DNA of 18,281 nucleotides from Pseudomonadota bacterium (GTDB lineage: Bacteria; Pseudomonadota; Alphaproteobacteria; Rhodospirillales; 2-02-FULL-58-16), in NCBI GenBank assembly GCA_022567015.1, contig JADFHR010000025.1, forward strand, positions 1-18,281. Direction: 5' to 3'. Positions 1 to 8,558 of the stretch are shown here, piece after piece. The notes below the pieces were generated by a model. It saw nothing but the letters and a program-made list of their open reading frames with translations, was not told the DNA's origin and searched no databases. The translations under genes and the position numbers were made by a program. Positions within the stretch are counted from its first letter, which is position 1. Every line of letters starts with the position of its first letter.

Positions 1-321
1 AAAGCGCCGCACGGGCTACCGCCGCAAGCACGGCCACCGCCAGGCCCTGACCGTGCTGCGCATCACCGACATCAGCCCCACCGGCAGGAAGGCGGACACC
101 AAATCCAAGACCAGGCCGAGGCCGAGGCCAAGACCGAGCCCAAGGCCAAGGCCGAGCCCAAGACCGAGGCCAAGCCCAAGAAGCCCGCCACGAAAGCGCC
201 CGCGGCGAAGACGGACGCCAAGCGGAAAACCGCGGCCAAGCCCAAGGCCAAGAAGGAAACCAAGGCCGGGAAGGGCGCCGCCAAGGCACCGGCCAAGGCG
301 TCGGCCAGGTCCAAGGAGTAA
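1..321 (+). CDS. rplU: 50S ribosomal protein L21, C-terminal part, tail frameshifted
   Basis: This is the 3' end of the gene for ribosomal protein L21, which binds 23S rRNA in the large subunit; the start lies before the window. Reading from base 2, residues KRRTGYRRKHGHRQ followed by LTVLRITDI match the conserved L21 C-terminus. After about base 95 that frame turns into an Arg-Pro run that would only stop at 395-397, inside rpmA. Reading from base 112 in the frame one base earlier gives a Lys/Ala/Glu/Pro-rich tail (AEAEAKTEPKAKAEPK, later AAKPKAKKE) that stops at TAA 319-321, six bases before rpmA. Basic Ala/Lys tails on L21 are familiar in this group, so I infer one base is missing (or two extra) between about 70 and 112. 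It could be a sequencing or assembly error in low-complexity DNA. The identity is secure; the tail is not. Confidence 0.85.
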   Translation, partial: KAPHGLPPQARPPPGPDRAAHHRHQPHRQEGGHQIQDQAEAEAKTEPKAKAEPKTEAKPKKPATKAPAAKTDAKRKTAAKPKAKKETKAGKGAAKAPAKASARSKE

Positions 322-327
322 GGCGAG

Positions 328-585
328 ATGGCACACAAGAAAGCGGGCGGCAGCTCCCGCAACGGCCGCGACAGCATCGGCCGGCGCCTCGGCGTGAAGA
401 AGTTCGGCGACGAGATCGTGGTCCCGGGCAACATCATCGTCCGTCAGCGGGGCACCAAGTATCACCCCGGCGCCGGTGTCGGCATGGGCCGGGACCATAC
501 GCTCTTTGCCCTGTTGGGGGGGCGCGTGAAATTCCGCACCCGGGCCCAGGGCCGGGTTTACGTGGCGGTGGAGCCGACCTCTTAA
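328..585 (+). CDS. rpmA: 50S ribosomal protein L27
   Basis: L27 is a small basic protein of the large ribosomal subunit whose N-terminal tail reaches toward the peptidyl transferase centre. The 85-residue product begins MAHKKAGGSSRNGRDS and continues with GRRLGVKKFG, the hallmark N-terminus, then the beta-barrel core containing RQRGTKYHPG and GVGMGRDHTLFAL. Length is normal for the family. There is no N-terminal extension of the kind cleaved by Prp in Firmicutes. The start ATG follows a short AAGG-containing ribosome binding site and lies six bases after the likely rplU stop, so the two genes are almost certainly cotranscribed. A strong intrinsic terminator follows at 620-646. Confidence 0.98.
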   Translation: MAHKKAGGSSRNGRDSIGRRLGVKKFGDEIVVPGNIIVRQRGTKYHPGAGVGMGRDHTLFALLGGRVKFRTRAQGRVYVAVEPTS

Positions 586-619
586 GATTAGGGATCGGGG
601 CCATTCGCTTCGGCGCGCG

Positions 620-646
620 GGGGAATGGCCAGCCATTCCCCTTTTT
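620..646 (+). terminator. Intrinsic terminator after rplU-rpmA
   Basis: A perfect 9-bp stem is formed by GGGGAATGG (620-628) and CCATTCCCC (633-641) with a 4-base CCAG loop, followed directly by five T (642-646). This is a textbook Rho-independent terminator on the + strand. It separates the ribosomal protein operon from obgE, which starts only 33 bases later, so obgE depends on readthrough or on a promoter inside or just after the terminator. I see no clear promoter there. Confidence 0.88.
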
Positions 647-647
647 G

Positions 648-676
648 CCAATCCCCGTTTTGATTGGGGGGCGGGG
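648..676 (+). promoter_or_regulatory. Hairpin overlapping the obgE ribosome binding region
   Basis: CCAATC (648-653) and GATTGG (662-667) form a 6-bp stem with an 8-base loop. The 3' strand of the stem runs into the G-rich stretch 666-676 that serves as the obgE Shine-Dalgarno region, just before the ATG at 679. The loop's CCC could alternatively pair with the G run. The hairpin could lower ribosome access to obgE, but this is inference from base pairing alone. Confidence 0.35.
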
Positions 677-678
677 CG

Positions 679-1703
<1,025 letters not shown>

Positions 1704-1707
<4 letters not shown>

Positions 1708-2834
1708 CCGCGAAGGCGCAGTCCACGGACCTTGCGACGGGCCGCCGGGTGGTGGTCAAGATCGGCTCGGCCCTGCTGGTGGACGACCAGCACGGCACCG
1801 TCCACCGGCACTGGCTGGAGACCCTCGCCGAGGACCTCGCCGTCTGCCGCGGCCGGGGCCAGGAACTCGTCGTCGTCTCGTCGGGCGCCATCGCGTTGGG
1901 CCGCCGGCCTCTCGGCCTGTCCGACGGAGACCTCAGGCTGGAGGAAAAGCAGGCGGCGGCGGCCACCGGCATGGTGCGCCTGGCCCACGCCTACCAGGAA
2001 ATCCTGGAGAAACACGGGATGACCGTGGCCCAGGTGCTCCTGACCCTGGACGACAGCGAGAACCGGCGGCGCTACATCAACGCCCGCAACACCCTGGAGG
2101 CCCTGCTCAGGGCGGGCGCCGTGCCCCTGATCAACGAGAACGACACCGTGGCCACCGACGAGATCCGTTTCGGCGACAACGACCGCCTGGCGGCCCGCGT
2201 CGCGGCCATGATCGGCGCCGATACCCTGGTGCTGCTGTCCAACGTGGACGGGCTGTACACCGCCGATCCGCTGACCAACAAGGACGCCCGCCTGATCCCC
2301 GAGGTGCGCGACATCACGCCCGAGATCGAGGCCCTGGCCGGACCCGTCGCCACCGGCTACGGGTCCGGCGGCATGGTGACCAAGCTGGCCGCCGCCAAGG
2401 CCGCCCTTGGCGCCGGCTGCCGCATGGTGATCGCCGACGGCTCGGCCCTCCACCCCCTCAAGCGCATCGAGGACGGGGCGCCGTGCACTTGGTTCCTGCC
2501 CTCGGCCACGCCGCGCACGGCGCGCAAGCGGTGGATCGCGGGCACCCTCAGGCCGGCGGGCACGATCACCGTCGACGACGGCGCGCTGCGGGCGCTCGAA
2601 AAGGGCAAAAGCCTGTTGCCGGCCGGGGTGATCGCGGCCGAGGGCGATTTCCAGCGCGGCGACGCGGTAATCGTCAAGGGACCCGGCGGCCGCGAGGTGG
2701 CGCGGGGACTGACCGCCTATTCGGCGGCCGACGCGCGGCGCATCATGGGCCACAAAAGCGGTGAAATCGAAGGCCTTCTCGGCTACCGTGGGCGGGACGA
2801 GATGATCCACCGCGACGACCTGGTACTAGGATAA
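1704..2834 (+). CDS. proB: Glutamate 5-kinase
   Basis: ProB phosphorylates L-glutamate with ATP, the first and usually proline-inhibited step of proline synthesis; its labile product is passed to ProA, encoded next. The 376-residue product has the amino acid kinase domain with VVKIGSALLV near the N-terminus, VVSSGAIALG, INENDTVATDEIRFGDND (glutamate and metal site), LLSNVDGLY, and GSGGMVTKLAAAKAA. A C-terminal PUA domain follows (about 285-376), as in E. coli ProB and unlike short kinases. The start is the ATG of the ATGA overlap with obgE; longer in-frame reading into obgE has no kinase similarity. The proA start is 11 bases after the stop. Confidence 0.97.
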
Positions 2835-2845
2835 CCGGAAATCCC

Positions 2846-4156
2846 ATGACCACCACGACCACCGCCGAGAGGGCAGCCGTCCCCGGGACAGAGGGGACAG
2901 AGGACGTGCCCGCCCTTATGCGCCGCATCGGCGCCGACGCCAGGGCGGCGGCGCGCATGCTGGCCAACGCCTCCACCGAGGCCAAGAACGCGGCCCTTAC
3001 GGGAAGCGCCGACAGCCTGCGCGCGCGCGCCGGCGCGATCCTCGCCGCCAACCGCAAGGACATGGAGGCGGGCGAGCAAAAGGGCCTGAGCAAGGCCCTG
3101 CTCGACAGGCTGGCGCTCGATGACCAGCGCATCGAGGCCATGGCCCGCGGTCTGGAGGACATCGCCGGGCTACCCGATCCGGTGGGCGAGGTCATGGCCC
3201 GGTGGAAACGGCCCAACGGCCTGGATATCTCCCGCGTGCGCGTGCCCCTGGGGGTCATCGGCATGATCTATGAATCGCGCCCCAACGTGACCGCCGATGC
3301 CGGGGGCCTGTGTTTGAAGGCGGGCAACGCCGTCATCCTGCGCGGCGGCTCCGAAAGCTTCCATTCCTCCGGCGCCATCATGGACTCCCTCAGCGCCGGG
3401 CTCGACGGCGCCGGCCTGCCGGCGACGTCGATCCAGCGGGTGCCGACCCGCGACCGCGCCGCCGTCGGCGAGATGCTGCGCATGACGGAGTTCATCGACG
3501 TCATCGTGCCGCGCGGCGGCAAGTCGCTCATCGAGCGCGTCAGCGCGGAAAGCAAGGTGCCCCTGTTCAAGCACCTGGAAGGCATCTGCCATACCTACGT
3601 GGACGCCGCCGCCGATGCGGACATGGCGCGCAAGGTCGTCCTCAACGCCAAGATGCGGCGCACCGGGATCTGCGGCACCACGGAGACCCTGCTGGTCGAC
3701 AAGCGCGTCGCCGGGACCCATCTGCCGCCTATCATCGAGGACCTGATTGCCGCCGGCTGCGAGGTGCGCGGGGACGCCGCCACCTGCGCCCTGGACGAAC
3801 GGGTGGTGCCGGCGACGGACGCCGACTGGAAAACCGAATACCTGGACGCCATCATCTCGGTGGCCGTGGTCGACGGCGTCGACGCGGCCGTCGACCACAT
3901 CGCCCGCCATGGCTCCCAACACACGGAGTCCATCATCACCGAGGACGCGGAGACGGCCGAAGACTTCCTCAACCGGGTCGACAGCGCCATCGTCATGGTC
4001 AACGCGTCCACCCAGTACGCCGACGGCGGCGAGTTCGGCATGGGCGCGGAGATCGGCATCTCGACGGGGAAGCTGCACGCCCGCGGACCCGTCGGCGTGG
4101 AACAGCTCACCAGCTTCAAGTACATGGTCCGCGGAACCGGTCAGTGCCGGCCCTGA
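2846..4156 (+). CDS. proA: Gamma-glutamyl phosphate reductase
   Basis: ProA reduces gamma-glutamyl phosphate to glutamate-5-semialdehyde with NADPH, the second step of proline synthesis. The 436-residue product belongs to the aldehyde dehydrogenase superfamily. Visible landmarks are GVIGMIYESRPNVTADA (cofactor region), LKAGNAVILRGGSE, VPRGGKSLIERV, FKHLEGICHTYVD, and the catalytic Cys276 in TGICGTTETLL. The C-terminus has the family stretch GGEFGMGAEIGISTGKLHARGPVG. The first 20 or so residues (MTTTTTAERAAVPGTEGTE) are a low-complexity leader before the conserved core at ALMRRIGADARAAARML, so the true start might be slightly internal, but ATG 2846 is well placed after GGAAA. The nadD start lies inside its 3' end. 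Confidence 0.96.
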   Translation: MTTTTTAERAAVPGTEGTEDVPALMRRIGADARAAARMLANASTEAKNAALTGSADSLRARAGAILAANRKDMEAGEQKGLSKALLDRLALDDQRIEAMARGLEDIAGLPDPVGEVMARWKRPNGLDISRVRVPLGVIGMIYESRPNVTADAGGLCLKAGNAVILRGGSESFHSSGAIMDSLSAGLDGAGLPATSIQRVPTRDRAAVGEMLRMTEFIDVIVPRGGKSLIERVSAESKVPLFKHLEGICHTYVDAAADADMARKVVLNAKMRRTGICGTTETLLVDKRVAGTHLPPIIEDLIAAGCEVRGDAATCALDERVVPATDADWKTEYLDAIISVAVVDGVDAAVDHIARHGSQHTESIITEDAETAEDFLNRVDSAIVMVNASTQYADGGEFGMGAEIGISTGKLHARGPVGVEQLTSFKYMVRGTGQCRP

Positions 4157-4779
4157 GGGGGCCGGGCACGCCGGCCGCCAAGGCGCGCGTCGGCCTGCTC
4201 GGCGGGTCCTTCAACCCGGCCCATGGCGGCCACCTGCACATCAGCCGGCTGGCGCTCGAGCGCCTGGGACTGGACCAGGTGTGGTGGCTGGTCTCGCCGC
4301 AGAACCCGCTCAAGCCGGCCGCCGGCATGGCGCCCCTGGACGAACGGCTGGCCCGGGCGCGGGCGATGGTGGATGACCGGCGCATCGTCGTCACCGCCAT
4401 CGAGCGCGACCTCGGCACCCGGTACGCCGTGGATACGCTGAGGCTCCTGAAGCGGCGGTTTCCCGACACCCGGTTCGTCTGGGTCATGGGCGCCGACAAC
4501 CTTGTCCAGGTGCCCCGGTGGAAGCGTTGGCGGACCGTGTTCCGCACGGTTCCCATTGCGGTTTTCGCCCGGCCCACGTATTCTTCAAGGGCGTTGTCTG
4601 GCAGGGCAGCCCGACGCTTCGCCGGGGCCCGGGTGCGCGCCGCGCGCGCCGGCGGTCTGGCCGACCTGAGACCGCCGGCGTGGGTGTTCCTGCGCACCCC
4701 GCTTCACCGGGCCTCTGCCACACGCATCCGCGCCCGGCGCGCCGTCGAACGCGGCCGGGTACCTGGTGAAACGGAATAG
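4144..4779 (+). CDS. nadD: Nicotinate-nucleotide adenylyltransferase
   Basis: NadD transfers AMP from ATP to nicotinate mononucleotide, giving deamido-NAD in NAD synthesis. The 211-residue product contains the nucleotidyltransferase signature GGSFNPAHGGH (20-30, with the HxGH-type ATP site), WWLVSPQNPLKP, FVWVMGADNL, and the C-terminal SATRIR motif (191-196). I chose GTG 4144, which overlaps the last 13 bases of proA and follows GGAACC; there is no ATG between it and the catalytic motif. The overlap suggests coupling to proA. Placement directly before rsfS is the standard arrangement in many proteobacteria. Confidence 0.94.
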   Translation: MPALRGPGTPAAKARVGLLGGSFNPAHGGHLHISRLALERLGLDQVWWLVSPQNPLKPAAGMAPLDERLARARAMVDDRRIVVTAIERDLGTRYAVDTLRLLKRRFPDTRFVWVMGADNLVQVPRWKRWRTVFRTVPIAVFARPTYSSRALSGRAARRFAGARVRAARAGGLADLRPPAWVFLRTPLHRASATRIRARRAVERGRVPGETE

Positions 4780-4842
4780 AGGACCGAGATCATACCACGA
4801 CCGATAAAAAGACCATCCGCGGCAGCAGACCTGCTGAAGCTG

Positions 4843-5187
4843 GTGGAAACATCCCTGGATGACGACAAGGCACAACGCATCGTTGTTATCGACCTCGCCG
4901 GCAAGACCGACATCGCCGACTTCCTGGTTATCGCCAGCGGCACCTCCCGGCGCCAGATCGGCGCCATCACGGAACACCTCCGCGACAGATTGAAGGCCAG
5001 CGGCCTTACGGGAATCTCCGTTGAGGGCGCGGCCCATTGCGACTGGGTGCTGATCGACGCCGGCGACGTCGTGGTTCATATTTTCCGGCCCGAAATGCGT
5101 GCGTATTACAGCCTGGAAAAGATGTGGGGGGCTCCCGTACCGGGATCGGAAACGGGTGCCGGAACCCCTGCCGGGATGACCGCCTAA
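4843..5187 (+). CDS. rsfS: Ribosomal silencing factor RsfS
   Basis: RsfS binds L14 on the 50S subunit and blocks subunit joining when nutrients are short. The core shows ETSLDDDKAQRIVVIDLAGK, then DFLVIASGTSRRQIGAI, and EGAAHCDWVLIDAGDVVVHIF with PEMRAYYSLEKMW, all typical. The start is uncertain. GTG 4843 is the first ordinary start codon in frame, but similarity-like sequence (AAADLLKLVETSL) continues upstream of it without any in-frame ATG, GTG or TTG back to the nadD stop at 4777. A ribosome site (AGAGGACC) precedes ATC/ATA codons at 4789-4794, so the true start may be a rare codon at 4789 or 4792 or an altered ATG. The coordinates given are therefore minimal, with 114 residues. Confidence 0.9.
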   Translation: METSLDDDKAQRIVVIDLAGKTDIADFLVIASGTSRRQIGAITEHLRDRLKASGLTGISVEGAAHCDWVLIDAGDVVVHIFRPEMRAYYSLEKMWGAPVPGSETGAGTPAGMTA

Positions 5188-5213
5188 CCCGGCCCCGAAG
5201 GGGAAAACGCGCC

Positions 5214-5687
5214 ATGCGCATTCTCATGGCCGCCGTCGGCCGTTTCGGCCGCGGCCGGGTGAGGGGCGCGCCCGAGCGCGCCCTGTTCGATCGCTACGCG
5301 CGCCGCATCTCACCGCCGCTGGTGCTCAAGGAGGTGACGGAGGCGAGCGCCCTGCCGCCGGGCGAGCGTAAAAAGCGCGAGGCCAAGCGCCTTTTGGCCG
5401 CCGTGCCCGAGGGCGCCGCCGTCGTCGTGCTGGACGAGAGGGGGCGGACCTTCACCAGCGCCGCCTTCGCCCGACGAATCGGCGGGTGGCGGGATTCAGG
5501 GGTCAGGGATCTGGCGTTCCTCATCGGCGGCACCGACGGAATGGACGGATCGGTGATCGGACGCGCCGACCTGGTTCTCTCGCTCGGGTCCATGACGTGG
5601 CCGCATCTGCTGGTGCGCGGCATGCTGGCCGAGCAGATTTACCGCGCCCAGACTATCCTTTCGGGTCATCCCTATCACCGCGGTTAG
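5214..5687 (+). CDS. rlmH: 23S rRNA pseudouridine-1915 N3-methyltransferase
   Basis: RlmH is a small SPOUT-family methyltransferase that uses S-adenosylmethionine to methylate pseudouridine 1915 in helix 69 of 23S rRNA on the 70S ribosome. The 157-residue product has normal family length. Landmarks are VVVLDERGRTFTSAAFA, the SAM-binding knot segment AFLIGGTDGMD, LSLGSMTWPHLLVR, and the invariant C-terminus AEQIYRAQTILSGHPYHRG. ATG 5214 gives the usual N-terminus MRILMAAVGR. It follows rsfS after 26 bases, the conserved rsfS-rlmH pairing of two genes acting on the ribosome. Confidence 0.97.
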   Translation: MRILMAAVGRFGRGRVRGAPERALFDRYARRISPPLVLKEVTEASALPPGERKKREAKRLLAAVPEGAAVVVLDERGRTFTSAAFARRIGGWRDSGVRDLAFLIGGTDGMDGSVIGRADLVLSLGSMTWPHLLVRGMLAEQIYRAQTILSGHPYHRG

Positions 5688-5746
5688 CAAGTTGTTAAGC
5701 GCCTTCAGGCTATCGTCAAGGCCCGATTTCAACATATATTAAGAGC

Positions 5747-7318
5747 ATGTCCGATACCCGAAGCGATGAGGCGCGGCCCCGTCCGGTCGTCCTCTGCATC
5801 CTCGACGGCTGGGGCGACAGGCCGGATGCCGATGACAATGCCATCGCCTTGGCTGAAACGCCCACCTGGGACCGATTCACCAGCCGATACCCGATGGCGC
5901 GCCTGATCGCCTCGGCCGAGGACGTGGGTCTGCCCGCCGGGCAGATGGGCAACTCCGAGGTCGGCCACATGAGCCTGGGCTCGGGCCGCGTCGTGACCCA
6001 GGCCCTGCCGCGCATCGACACCGCCATCGCCGACGGTACCCTGGCCGGCAGCCCGGTGCTCGAGGACCTGGTCACGCGGCTGCGGGCAAGCGGCGGCACC
6101 TGCCACCTGATGGGGCTTTTGTCGCCGGGCGGCGTGCATTCCCACCAGGACCACATGGCGGCCCTGGCCGGCATCGTCGGCGGGGCCGGGGTTCCGGTTT
6201 GCGTGCACGCCTTCCTCGACGGCCGCGACACGCCGCCCAAGAGCGCCGGGGAATTTATGGCGCGCTTCCTTGCCGACGTGTCCCACGTGCCGGACCTTGC
6301 CATGGGCACGGTGAGCGGCCGCTATTACGCCATGGACCGGGACACGCGCTGGGAGAGGGTGGAAAAGGCCTACGCGGCCCTGGTCGAGGCCGCGGGCGAG
6401 ACGGCGCCCGAGGCGCCCGCCGCCATCGACCAGAGCTATGGGCTGGGCACCACCGACGAGTTCATGCTGCCGACCGTGATCGGGGGGTACGCGGGCATGG
6501 CCGACGGCGATGGCGTGCTGATGGCCAACTTCCGCGCCGACCGGGCGCGGGAGATCCTGAGCGCGCTTGCCGATCCCGGCTTCGACGGCTTCCCGCGTTG
6601 CCGCGTCGCCGACCTTGCGGCCGGTGTCGGCATGGTCGAGTACTCCACCGACCTGAACCGCTTTTTCTCCGCCCTGTTCCCACCGCCGCACCTGGACAAC
6701 AACTTGGGGCAGGTGGTTTCGGAGGCGGGCATGACCCAGCTGCGCATCGCCGAAACCGAGAAGTACGCCCACGTCACCTTCTTCCTCAACGGCGGCCGCG
6801 AGGCGGTATACCCGGGCGAAGAAAGGATTCTGGTGCCCTCGCCCAGGGTCGCCACCTATGACCTCAAGCCCGAAATGTCGGCCGTCGAGGTCACCGACAA
6901 ACTGGTCCAGGCTATCGAGTCGGGCCGCTTTGATCTGCTCGTCGTCAACTACGCCAACGGCGACATGGTGGGCCACACGGGCAAGCTGGAGGCCGCCATC
7001 AAGGCGGTCCAGTGCGTGGACGGGTGCCTCGGCCGGCTGGAGACGGCGGTCCGGAAGATGGGCGCCGTGCTGTTGATCACGGCGGACCACGGCAACCTGG
7101 AAATGATGCGCGACGTCCCCACCGGGCAACCCCACACGGCCCATACCATGAACCTGGTTCCGGTGATCCTGGTCAATGGCCGGGCGCCAGCGTTGCGCGA
7201 CGGCCGGCTGGCGGACGTGGCGCCGACGGTCCTCGGGCTGCTCGGCCTTCCCCGGCCCGACGAGATGACCGGCCGGTCGCTGCTGTGCGAGGACGGCGTC
7301 CGCGCCGCCGCCCAATAG
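5747..7318 (+). CDS. gpmI: 2,3-bisphosphoglycerate-independent phosphoglycerate mutase
   Basis: GpmI interconverts 3- and 2-phosphoglycerate in glycolysis and gluconeogenesis using two Mn ions and a phosphoserine intermediate. The 523-residue product shows the alkaline-phosphatase-fold signatures: LCILDGWGDR (metal Asp20), GLPAGQMGNSEVGH with catalytic Ser70, FLDGRDTPPKSA, NFRADRAREI, and the C-terminal metal site LLITADHGNLE followed by HTAHTMNLVPVILV. Length is normal. The 59 bases before the start (5688-5746) are AT-rich for this DNA, with TATATT at 5735-5740 just upstream of AAGAG and the ATG, but I see no matching -35 box, so a promoter here is only possible. Confidence 0.97.
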   Translation: MSDTRSDEARPRPVVLCILDGWGDRPDADDNAIALAETPTWDRFTSRYPMARLIASAEDVGLPAGQMGNSEVGHMSLGSGRVVTQALPRIDTAIADGTLAGSPVLEDLVTRLRASGGTCHLMGLLSPGGVHSHQDHMAALAGIVGGAGVPVCVHAFLDGRDTPPKSAGEFMARFLADVSHVPDLAMGTVSGRYYAMDRDTRWERVEKAYAALVEAAGETAPEAPAAIDQSYGLGTTDEFMLPTVIGGYAGMADGDGVLMANFRADRAREILSALADPGFDGFPRCRVADLAAGVGMVEYSTDLNRFFSALFPPPHLDNNLGQVVSEAGMTQLRIAETEKYAHVTFFLNGGREAVYPGEERILVPSPRVATYDLKPEMSAVEVTDKLVQAIESGRFDLLVVNYANGDMVGHTGKLEAAIKAVQCVDGCLGRLETAVRKMGAVLLITADHGNLEMMRDVPTGQPHTAHTMNLVPVILVNGRAPALRDGRLADVAPTVLGLLGLPRPDEMTGRSLLCEDGVRAAAQ

Positions 7319-7319
7319 G

Positions 7320-8558
7320 ATGGGCAAACTTCGCCTCCCGAACGGCGCGTTGACGAGCCTGCTGGTGGCCGGGTGGCTGGCGGTGCCGGCGGGAGGCGCC
7401 TTGGCCCTGTCACCGGACGCCGACGCCGGCCGACGCCTGGACGACGTCGAGCGCGCCCTCGATGCGGGCCGCAAGCAGGCCCAGGACCTGGAGATCATGG
7501 CCGCCGGCCTGGAGAGCGAGGTGCGCCGGCTGCAACGCGACCGGGTGGCCGCCGCCCGCGCCATCCAGGACAGCGAGGCCGAGATTTCACGGCTGGAGGC
7601 CAGGCTGGCCCGCCTGGCGCGCAGCGAAGCCGGCAAAAGCGCCCGCCTGGCGGCGCGCCGCGACCAGTCCGTGGGCGTGCTCATGGCGCTCCAACGCCTC
7701 GCCCTCCATCCCCCGGAGGCGATGATCGCCCAACCCATGAGCCTGTCGCAGACGGTGCGCAGCGCCATCCTGCTGCGCGCCGCCGTGCCTGAGATCGAAC
7801 GCCGCGCCGATCGTCTGCGCGCCGACCTTGCCGGGCTCGCCCGCGCCCGCCGCGAGGCCGGCGAACGGCGCCTGCAGTTGGCCAGCGCCGTCGCCGGGCT
7901 GGCGGAGCGGCGGGCCCATTTGAACACGCTGCTGGCGCGCAAGACGGAGCTTAAGCGCCGCACCGCCACGCAGGCCCGCGAGGCGGTGCGCCGGGTTCAG
8001 GCCCTGGCGCGCGAGGCGCAGGATTTGCGGGACCTGCTGGCCCGCCTGGAGAAGGAACGCCGCCAACGCGAGGCAAAAGCGAAGGCGGCCGCCGAGGATG
8101 CGGCGCGGCCCGGGACTCTGCCGGCGAGCCTGGGCGGGGAGGCCCCGTCCATCTCCAAGGCCCGGGGCATGCTGCCATTTCCGGCCGTGGGCCGGCTGAC
8201 GGGACTCTACGGGCAGGCCACCAGGACCGGCCTGACCCGCAAGGGAATCACGATCGAGACCCGGGCCGGCGCCCAGGTGGTTTCCCCCCACGAAGGACGG
8301 GTCGTCTTCGCCGGCCTGTTCCGCAAATACGGGCAACTCTTGATCATCGAACACGGCGAAGGATATTATAGCCTGCTTGCGGGTCTGGCCCGCATCGACG
8401 GCGTCATCGGGCAATGGATTCTGGGCGGCGAGCCGGTCGGCATCATGGGACGCCCGGAAAACGGAAACCCAGCCCTCTACATGGAACTGCGTAGGAACGG
8501 TCAGCCGATCAACCCCCTGCCTTGGCTGGCCGCGCGCAAAGGTAAGGTAAGCGGATGA
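7320..8558 (+). CDS. EnvC-like murein hydrolase activator, degenerate LytM domain
   Basis: The 412-residue product starts with an export signal (hydrophobic about 10-30, possible cleavage after ALA), then a long coiled-coil region (about 35-265) rich in Arg, Glu, Ala and Leu, and a C-terminal LytM/M23-like domain (about 285-405). The zinc-site residues of active M23 peptidases are missing: the HxGID-type motif reads RKGIT (307-311), and the HLHFE motif reads ALYME (385-389); only His345 in EHGEGYY remains. E. coli EnvC is degenerate in the same places (its SLYFE), and it activates amidases AmiA/AmiB at the division septum rather than cutting murein itself. I infer the same role here. It starts one base after the gpmI stop and overlaps ctpA by ATGA, the usual pairing with a periplasmic protease. 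Confidence 0.9.
   Translation: MGKLRLPNGALTSLLVAGWLAVPAGGALALSPDADAGRRLDDVERALDAGRKQAQDLEIMAAGLESEVRRLQRDRVAAARAIQDSEAEISRLEARLARLARSEAGKSARLAARRDQSVGVLMALQRLALHPPEAMIAQPMSLSQTVRSAILLRAAVPEIERRADRLRADLAGLARARREAGERRLQLASAVAGLAERRAHLNTLLARKTELKRRTATQAREAVRRVQALAREAQDLRDLLARLEKERRQREAKAKAAAEDAARPGTLPASLGGEAPSISKARGMLPFPAVGRLTGLYGQATRTGLTRKGITIETRAGAQVVSPHEGRVVFAGLFRKYGQLLIIEHGEGYYSLLAGLARIDGVIGQWILGGEPVGIMGRPENGNPALYMELRRNGQPINPLPWLAARKGKVSG

Noticed and set aside
53..397. L21 continuing in its first frame into rpmA
   Set aside because: It would give an Arg-Pro tail overlapping rpmA by 70 bases, whereas the neighbouring frame gives a typical Lys/Ala tail ending just before rpmA.
5692..5740. 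Promoter upstream of gpmI (TTGTTA and TATATT)
   Set aside because: The two boxes are about 37 bases apart, far from the required 16-18, and no better -35 box is present.
5729..7969. Very long minus-strand open frame opposite gpmI and the EnvC-like gene
   Set aside because: High-GC codon use on the + strand leaves the opposite frame open. The translation is low-complexity and His/Gly/Arg-rich without any known motif, and the + strand genes are unmistakable.
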